Shown: positions 57,301-64,000 of the stretch, piece after piece
Layout of the letters: every line of letters begins with the position of its first letter
How positions within the stretch are numbered: the stretch's first letter is position 1
From: Falciphora oryzae
Lineage: Eukaryota > Ascomycota > Sordariomycetes > Magnaporthales > Magnaporthaceae
DNA: 64,000 nt
Reading direction: 5' to 3'
Assembly (NCBI GenBank): GCA_000733355.1
Contig: JNVV01000088.1
Span: forward strand, 5,281 to 69,280
Notes under the pieces: model-generated
What the model was told of the DNA's origin: nothing
What the model saw: the letters and a program-made list of their open reading frames with translations, nothing else
Database searches by the model: none
Program-made: the position numbers and the translations under genes

Positions 57301-60127
57301 TATCAACACCATCCGCCTGCTTGCCGACGCCACATCTGTCGACAGCCCAGAGAGGGCTTTGCAGCATCATTGTCTCGGGCTGCTGCAGGCCTTACGATTC
57401 GATCGTACGGACGTTGGCGACGATATCGATCGGGCCATCGAGTTTTTGGAAATGGCCGAAAACGCCATGGCCCGTCACGAACCGCGCTGGCCCCAGTTGC
57501 GGGACCAACTTAGGAACGTGTATGGTATGCGGTTCGAGCGGACGGGCCAGGAAACAGATATCAACAAGGCTGTTGCCCTGGCCGGCGAGGCCCTGGGGTC
57601 GGAAAACATGACTGCTGGCCATTCAGATAGAGCCGATATGGAGTTGGGGCTCGCCACCTCGCTCTCCACGCGGTTCGAATGGACGGGGTGGCTGGACGAC
57701 GTTGACAGGGCCATCGAGCTGCTTAGGCCGGATCCGGAAGTGCTGACGTCGGACCACCCGGGCCAAGCCGAGCGGTTTCATATACTGGCTGTGAGCCTCG
57801 GCAGGAGGTTCGAGCGAAGCCAGGCCATGGAGGACATCAACGCGGCCGTCGCGTACGCAACTAGGGCCGCCGCCGTCACGCTTGGGAGTGACCGGTATAC
57901 GACCAACCGCCTGGACGGTCTTGGCGTCTGGCTTTACAAGCGCTTCCAGCGGGCAGAGATGATGCCCGATATCGACGACGCCATAAAGTGGACTAGGGAG
58001 GCCTTGGGCGGCCCGCCCCACAATGCCATATCCACGGCTCTGCGGCGGAACAACCTGGGGCTTATGCTCCTTGCGCGGTACAATGCGACGCGGAATATGC
58101 AGGACCTCGATCAAGCCATCGCGGAGGCTGACAGCGCCGAAAAGGCCATGCCGGCCGATCACCTAATGCGGCCCGGCTTGCTCAGGAACCTCGGGATGGC
58201 GCTGACCGAGCGATTCCAGCGTAAGGAATCCAAGGAAGACCTTGATCGGGCCATTGAACACGGTCGCGAGGCCGTCGGCAAGGTCCACCAGGGCGACCAG
58301 CAGAGAGCCAATATAGCGGGATCCCTTGGTGCTTTGCTCTGTTTGCGCGCCGGGGCGACGGATGCCAAGGAGACGGATGCCAAGGAGGCGGATGCCAAGG
58401 AAGCGACCGCCTTACTCAGAGAGAGCTGGAACTGCCAAAACAGCCCGCCCTCGCTACGTATCATAGTGGCTCCGAACCTGGCCAGAGTCCTGGTCCTACA
58501 GTCCCAACTGGGAGGGGCGGGCCGGGTTCTACAGTCCCAGCTGGAAGAGGCGGGCCGGGTTCTGGAGGAGGCTGTGGAGCTGCTGCAGGACGTCGACATT
58601 TGGGCGCTTCAAAACTCGGACAAGCAGCACGTGGTCGCCCAGTTCGCCGGCTTGGCTTCCGACGCCGCCGCCATCGCCACCGCCCTGCAGGGTGGAAAAA
58701 AGCCCGACCGCGCGCTTGACCTCCTAGAGAAGGGCCGTGGCGTGATCGCCGGCATCCTCACCGAGTTCCGCACCGACATCTCGGACCTGAAGGTCAAGCA
58801 CCCGGAGCTGGCGAGGGAACTCACCGAGCTCCGCCACAAGCTGGACCAGCCGCTCGACGGCGCGGCCGCTCTCCCCTCCTTCTCCGTCTCTAATGCGGCG
58901 CTCCACGATCTGGCGTCGCTGGAGGAGCGGCGCCGCGCCGAGAGAAGGTTACGCGAGATCAAGGAGGAGATGCGCAACATGGAAGGCTTCGAGAACTTGC
59001 TCGACCCGCACTCCTCATGCCAGCTGAAGGAAGCATCGTCTGCGGGGCCCGTCGCCATCGTCAATGTGTCCCAGTATCGCTGCGATGCCTTCCTCGTCAA
59101 GGACGGCGAGATGCTGTCTCTGCATCTCCCTGATCTGCATTACTCGGATGTCGAGAAACACGCCGCCAAGCCGGCTTCTTTCCACACGCTGGAGTGGCTC
59201 TGGGACGCCATGGCGGGTCCTATCCTGCGCAGACTGGGGTATCACGAGACTCCGAAGGACACATGGCCACGCGTATGGTGGGTTCCGACGGGCCCGTTGT
59301 GTCGGTTGCCGCTCCACGCCGCCGGGTACCACAACACGCCCCCCGGCGAGACCGTGCTCGACCGGGTGGTGTCGTCGTATACCCCTTCCATCAGGGCTCT
59401 TATCCGCGCGCGCAAGAACGCAAGGCAGAAACGCGACGTCGATGCCCACAGCACGGCGCTGCTCGCCTCCATGCGCTACACACCCCGAGACCCCAACGAC
59501 CCCCGCCGCTGCCGCCCTGGCGACCTGGTGCATGCCAACGACGAGGTGCAGGATGTCAAGCGTCTCCTACCGCAGCCGATGGCGACCGAAATAAAGGAGA
59601 TGCCCCGGAAGGCGGATGTTATCGGCGGCTTACGCACATGCACCGTGTTTCACTTCTCCGGGCACGCCTACACTCGGCCAGATCCCTCCAAGAGCTGCCT
59701 TCTCCTTAGAGACTGGGTGGACCAGCCCCTAACGGTGGAGGACTTTACCAGGCTCGAGCTGCACAGGGGGCCCGCATGGCTGGCTTACCTCTCGGCCTGC
59801 TCCACAGGGCTCAGCGAGGCCGACAGACTGCAAGACGAGACGCTGCATCTCTTGAGCGCGTGCCAGCTCTCGGGGTTCCCGCACGTCGTCGGAACGCTGT
59901 GGGAGATAGGCGAAAGATGTTCTCTCGAAGCCGCCAAGAAGGTGTACACGGCCATCAAAGACGAGAACGGCTTGCGGACCAACAAGGTAATAGCACGGGC
60001 GGTCCATGACGCCGTGAGGCATTTACGACGGAAAACCAGAGACGACCTTTGGAAGATGCCGAACTACGCAACGCCCCAAGGCGGCGACCCGTCGGTATGG
60101 GCGGCGTATATTCACCTTGGACCATGA
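54322..60127 (+). CDS. AAA+ ATPase-TPR-CHAT protease fusion protein
   Basis: Proposed exons: 54,322-54,940 (uncertain; polar, with a helical EVEHLQSLAGALRDQLEARR), 55,061-56,475 and 56,552-60,127. The last intron (76 bp, donor GTTAGT, acceptor CCGCAG) restores MEYFD-GVLFLTTN, a normal AAA joint. Counting from the first safe ATG at 55,129: a DUF7025-type region (LVSHGVITYDLIWTIFEPG); Walker A GPPGVGKT (Lys367); Walker B LLLDEAD (418-419); then, in the last exon, an Arg-finger region (FESRIHLSIRYPD), sensor-2-like GREIRNVLRTA, and an acidic linker. Next come about ten TPR-like units of about 50 residues (57,010-58,430), then CHAT with His1487 (VFHFSGHAYTRP) and Cys1532 (LSACSTG). It has 1,640 residues from that ATG, about 1,870 with exon 1. 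AAA lid, TPR and CHAT share one exon, so the fusion does not depend on splicing. CHAT is a caspase/separase-fold protease; TPR arrays often sense or scaffold. Function is inferred. Confidence 0.85.
58357..58401 (+). repeat. Three in-frame 15-bp repeats in the fusion gene
   Basis: Units of gacggatgccaaggag type encode TDAKE/ADAKE three times between the last TPR-like unit and the helical region before CHAT. A 36-bp near-duplication (tctacagtcccagctgg) follows at about 58,494-58,563. Both keep the frame. Confidence 0.75.
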
Positions 60128-60175
60128 GCTTTTACTGTCGCGTTTGGGAAAGGCGTACGTGGAAAATAGCCAACA

Positions 60176-60594
60176 TGTTGGTAGGAGTCAGTGCTCCTGT
60201 TGGCCTTCTCAAGGCCGGGCTCGGACATCTCCAAAGGCGATGAACAATGACCTCCATGATCTGGGAAACGGTCCTTCTATTGAGCATGAAGCAGGAAGAG
60301 ATCTATCTGCCAGAGGGAAGAGGAGACCAGCTATTTATACACGATCCGGAGCCTTCTGGGGGAGCATTGGCTGAGAAGAGGAAGCGATTTAAGGTCGTGG
60401 TCGGCATTGTCGTGCAAGCAGTGTGAATAGCTTCACTGGTTGGCCGAAAAGGGTAATAATGTTATGGCACGCAGCCCTGGCAGGCTGGGTGCCTTGTTGC
60501 CCTGGCGCCTTGGTGCCTTGGCGGGGCCCACTGCCAGGTGGGTCCGGCCCAACCGCCCTGCCTGAGATAATCGATCCGAACAGGTGCAACGCAC
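60176..60594 (+). mobile_element. LTR family D copy (solo or truncated) 48 bp after the fusion gene
   Basis: Starts TGTTGGTAGGAGTCAGTGCT with the GGAGT...CTCC motif, then gatctatctgccagagg and ctatttatacacgatc, as in the 387 and 44,744 copies. The end is set near gcaacgcaca by comparison; no clear target duplication was found. Lightly mutated. Confidence 0.65.
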
Positions 60595-60626
60595 AAACTC
60601 TTCCCTCTTTTATTCTTTAACTCTAG

Positions 60627-63395
60627 ATAGCCATTATGGCAAACGGCGGGCCTTTTACGGCCGAAGCCCACGCTTTGGGGGCAACGGTCCGGGCGGCCAA
60701 AAGACAGCATTGGGCAAACGTACTGGAGGAAGTCGATTCCCCGGAGGCGCTGTACCGTGCTGTAAAATGGCATAAACTCGCACCTGCTATACGGCTTCCT
60801 CCGTTAAACATCGACGGGGAGGTTATAGTAGCCCCCGCGGATAAAGCGGAAGCATTAGGCCGCAAGATCCTCCGTAGGTTTACGGCGGAGGACGACCTAC
60901 AGGAGGACCCGTGGCAGCAAGGGGCCCCCCAAGGGACCGCACAACTCCCGTGGGACCCCTACGTCCCCTTGGAGGAATGCCGGAAGTGCACTATTGGCAC
61001 GGCAAACACGGCCCCGGGCGTCGACTCCCTATCGGTTAGGCTGCTTACAGCGGCATGGCCGGCAATAGGGGAATACGTTAGGGCCCTTTTCGAAGCATGC
61101 CTTAGGGCCGGGCACCACCCGAGCCCTTTCCGCACCGCGGAGGTGGTAATGCTAAAAAAGCCGAATAAAGAGGATATGACGGACCCGAAGTCCTACCGCC
61201 CGATAGCCCTGCTCCCGTGTTTAGGGAAGGGGTTGGAGCGTTTGGTAGCTTCGCGGATAGCATCCCTCGCGTTGCAGCACGGGCTGATAGCCCCGCAACA
61301 CGCCGGGGCTACCCCGAAAAAGGCCGCCACCGATCTAACGGCGTACGTGGCCCATAAAGTGGAACGGGCTTTCCAAAAGGGCAAAACGGCCGCCCTCGTC
61401 ACCATGGACGTACAAGGGGCTTTCGACGCCGTACTCCGCCGGAGGCTCCTCCGGAGGCTATTGGACCAAGGGTGGGACCCAACGCTCGTACGATGGGTAT
61501 CATCCTTCGCAAGAAACAGGGTGGTTAGAGTGCGTTTGGAAGACGCTACGGCACCCCCTTTTTCCCCGGACTGCGGGCTACCCCAAGGGTCACCGGCATC
61601 GCCGGTCCTGTTTATGCTTTATATGGCCGAAATCCTACCCAAAGCAAAAGCGGTCAGGTACGGATATGCGGACGATATAGGCATTTGCGTAACGGGAAAC
61701 ACCCCGAAGGAGTGCTCCCGTAAAGCAGGGGCTACGGTAACGGAAATCCTCCGTTAGGGAAGGGCTAATAAAGTGGCTTTCGACCCGGGGAAATGCGAAC
61801 TTATACATTTTTCCAGGCAGAAAAATCCCACAACCCCAGCGGTCACGGCAAAAGGCCTTACCATACAACAAACTACAGGAGCTTTACGGTGGTTAGGGGT
61901 CCTTTTCGACCAACGGCTTAATTTTGGCCCGCACGTCGACCACAGGATTGCAAAAGCCCAAAAGGTTGCCAACCACCTCCGGAGGCTAACGAACTCGATA
62001 GGGGGGATACCGGCACACTCGGTACACAAAGCCGTAACAACGGTGATAATCCCTACAGCTTTATACGGGGCCGAAGTTTGGTATAAGGGCAAAACCAAAC
62101 CACACCCGTATAAGCCGGCACGTTAACAAAGTACCCGGCAAGGCCATTTAATCGAACGGGTCGATAAAGCCCTACAAACGTCCCTCCGGGCAATGGTTCC
62201 AGCTTAGAAAACCATACCGATAAACGCTTTGCATTACGAATCCGGCATTCCTGGCGCTGAAGCACTTTTGGAACAAGCCCGTTTCCGTTTTGCGGCCCGC
62301 ATACAAACGGTTCCGGAGGATCACCCCCTGGCCGCAGCGGCCAAGCCGATTCTCAATGCCCGGGGGCCTAAGGCAAGCCTGCCCGGCAGGCTAACGACCT
62401 CGCTACAAAGGACGGCCGGACTCCTCCCGGCGTGCACCCGCCCGGCTTACCTCCTTTATAAATATACGGGGCTTACGGTAGCCACACAAAAAAAACAAAC
62501 AGCCGCCAAAGCATTTATAGCGTAGCTTCGCACCCTCCCCCCTACCGACGTTATAATATACAGCGACGGGTCCAAAGCGGATAACGGGGCAGTTGGATAC
62601 GGTTGGGTAATCCACCAGGCCGGCCAACGCAAACTTTCCGGGCACAGCCGGCTAGCGCACCCGGCGGAAATGTTCGACGGCGAAACGGAAAGGGGCCGGA
62701 TAGGCCTCCGCAAAGCCGTTCGGAGCTTCCGTAACTGCACTTTCCACCTGTGCCTCGATAACACTTCGGCGGCCAACGGCTTCCTAAGCACGGCCCCTAA
62801 CAGTTCACAAGGGGCTTTTAAAAAGGTCCATTTCTTTATAGACAAACACCGGGTACACGTCCGTTAGTCCCCGGGTCATACGGGAATCCCCGGAAACGAA
62901 AAAGCCGATGCCGAAGCAAAGCTGGGATCGGCTTTGCCGATACCCCAACATTCCAAACCAACGGTGGCCGGAATAAAGGCTTTAGCCCGGAAAATGGCCC
63001 GGGACGCCCGAAACGCCTGGTACGAAAACAACCTACCGGACCGGTATAAGGCTATAGGCCTCCCGCCGGCACCACGGCCCGCACCCGAAGCTTTACAGCT
63101 GCACCGGAAAGTGTTACAGCGGCTAATAGCCGCACGCACGGGGCATAGGGACTTCGACTGGTACCACCGAAAGTACCAGCACGAAAACGATAACCCGTAC
63201 CGTTACGGAAAAAACAAGTCCCCCTCCCACCCTGTATTTTGCAAATTGGCTAAAGCGGCGGAAAACAAATGGCCTAAAACGGACCCTTCCCCGGCCTCCG
63301 ATAAGCCGGGATATTGGAAACGGCTTTTCCAAAAGCCCTCCCTTTTTGCTTCGTTCGTCAAAGCTACTAACTACTATACTATCGCTAAACGGTAA
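60627..63395 (+). pseudogene. LINE-4 reverse transcriptase-RNase H frame with five nonsense codons
   Basis: One plus frame runs the full length, broken only by stops at 61,755, 62,124, 62,205, 62,523 and 62,865; no frameshift is needed. RT motifs: NTAPGVDSLSVRLLTAAWP, SYRPIALLPCLGKGLERLV, GLPQGSPASPVLF and an intact YADD at 61,665-61,676. RNase H shows YSDGSKADNGAVGYGW (about 62,560-62,610), MFDGETERG, LCLDNTSAANG and GNEKADAEA, so all four acidic positions are present. The last stop replaces the Trp expected before SPGHTGIPGNE. It lacks the endonuclease and so could not move alone. Confidence 0.85.
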
Positions 63396-63720
63396 CAACA
63401 GGGCCCGTTAAGCCCGTTTGTAACCTTTTCCTTTTTCCTTTACACTTTTCACTTTTCCTTTGTACTATTAGGACCAACAGTAGGCTCGTTAGTCCCCCGC
63501 ACCTCCGGCCGGGCCCAGGGGAGGTCCCGAGGACCCCCCCGCCCAACCCGGCCTTACCCCTTTTCCGGCACACCCGCCGGCCGACAGCACCACTACCACT
63601 CGCAGCGCTTCACAACGCCCCGGCGTATACACATACGCCCTACCGCCGATCGCCCGCTTATTAACAAAAAGCGCCGGAATGCGGCCCGACTTCCGTGTGC
63701 TTACGGGTTTAATCTGCTAG
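60627..63720 (+). mobile_element. 5'-truncated LINE with RNase H (LINE-4), lightly RIPped
   Basis: Contains only the C-terminal part of a LINE ORF2 (pre-RT linker, RT, RNase H) and a 3' UTR. Absence of ORF1 and endonuclease fits 5' truncation during target-primed insertion. GC content matches the gene region. The sequence is not close to LINE-2/3, which lack a visible RNase H, so it is another family. End positions are approximate. Confidence 0.8.
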
Positions 63721-63830
63721 CCGCCTTAATAGCAACATGTAGCCTAGTGTTAAGCTTAGGTAGCGCTAGCACGTCATATGCCCCTTAGGAGGCAGGGACT
63801 GGTAGATCCCGATATAATGACGTTAAATAT

Positions 63831-63831
<1 letters not shown>
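63396..63831. other. 3' UTR of LINE-4 and flank
   Basis: Pyrimidine-rich, C-rich DNA with no recognised gene. A ttaagcttaggtagcg stretch near 63,750 loosely resembles ttaactctagatagc at 60,617-60,631 and might be a decayed target duplication; this is weak. Confidence 0.35.

Positions 63832-63866
<35 letters not shown>
63832..63866. repeat. TC microsatellite
   Basis: About 35 bp of CT/TC dinucleotides with one extra T near 63,840. It lies 26 bp before a possible start codon and could act as a pyrimidine-rich promoter or 5' UTR tract, common in fungal genes. Confidence 0.9.
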
Positions 63867-63891
63867 GTATCTGCCGTTTGCTCTCCTTCCA

Positions 63892-64000
63892 ATGATGGAC
63901 CCAGTATCGATAGGCATATTGGACCTCAGGCGGCAAGGCGGAATCGATCGTCTGCTTGTCGATTTTGGACCGGAGGGTTCCAGGCAAACGCAAGCCGCAA
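63892..64000 (+). CDS. Possible start of a further gene, cut by the window end
   Basis: ATGATG at 63,892 opens a frame that stays open for 36 codons to the window edge (MMDPVSIGILDLRRQGGIDR). The MDPVSIGI-type start, GC-rich codons and the pyrimidine tract upstream favour a real gene, but the piece is too short to identify a family. It runs in the same direction as the fusion gene, separated by the LTR and LINE-4. Confidence 0.4.
   Translation, partial: MMDPVSIGILDLRRQGGIDRLLVDFGPEGSRQTQAA

Noticed and set aside
57623..59533. Long minus-strand frames inside the TPR-CHAT exon
   Set aside because: GC-rich antisense shadows of a clearly coding plus frame.

Overview
The window is nuclear DNA of a filamentous ascomycete (Pezizomycotina). 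Evidence: short GT-AG introns with fungal donor sites (GTAAGT, GTATGT, GTTAGT); fungal transposon families (Tad-like LINEs, chromodomain gypsy elements, pogo elements with TA target duplications); and a fungal kinase-like family. Repeat-induced point mutation (RIP) is clear: transposon frames carry C-to-T/G-to-A changes that turn Trp and Gln codons into stops and catalytic Asp into Asn. The genus cannot be named from the sequence alone.

Layout. Bases 1 to about 46,550 are an AT-rich transposon graveyard with resolvable nesting. A chromodomain gypsy remnant (1-3,720) carries a solo LTR (387-686, TSD gcgac). A second gypsy element (Gyp-A, 3,895-21,550, TSD tttgg) was invaded by a pogo element (5,986-7,844) and by a third, minus-strand gypsy element (Gyp-B, 12,678-20,344, TSD actag). 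Gyp-B in turn holds a 430-bp foldback MITE. Next come a second MITE (22,626-23,053), two near-full-length Tad-like LINEs of about 7.7 kb (23,210-30,928 and 32,206-39,921), two more pogo elements with a split MITE (39,922-43,344), LTR fragments, and a GC-rich non-autonomous LTR element (44,744-46,393).

From about 46,790 the base composition switches to GC-rich gene-type DNA, after which lies a 900-N gap (47,366-48,265). After the gap are two decayed genes (a kinase-like FTA2-family fragment and an unknown frameshifted gene), then an apparently intact, head-to-head pair. On the minus strand is a three-exon caspase-like (peptidase C14) gene (49,771-52,451, 835 aa). On the plus strand is a large gene joining DUF7025-type sequence, an AAA+ ATPase, a long TPR array and a CHAT cysteine-protease domain (54,322-60,127). 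An LTR sits 48 bp after its stop codon, followed by a lightly RIPped, 5'-truncated LINE (about 60,627-63,720), a TC microsatellite, and the first codons of a possible further gene.

The main biological candidate is this divergent pair. Two proteins with different clan-CD protease folds, both with intact His/Cys dyads, share one 1.87-kb intergenic region. One of them is coupled to an ATPase and a TPR sensor-like array, so its domain order resembles NLR/STAND immune proteins with AAA+ in place of NACHT. A role in regulated cell death or non-self recognition is inference. The fusion, catalytic residues, splice frames and divergent arrangement are read from the sequence.
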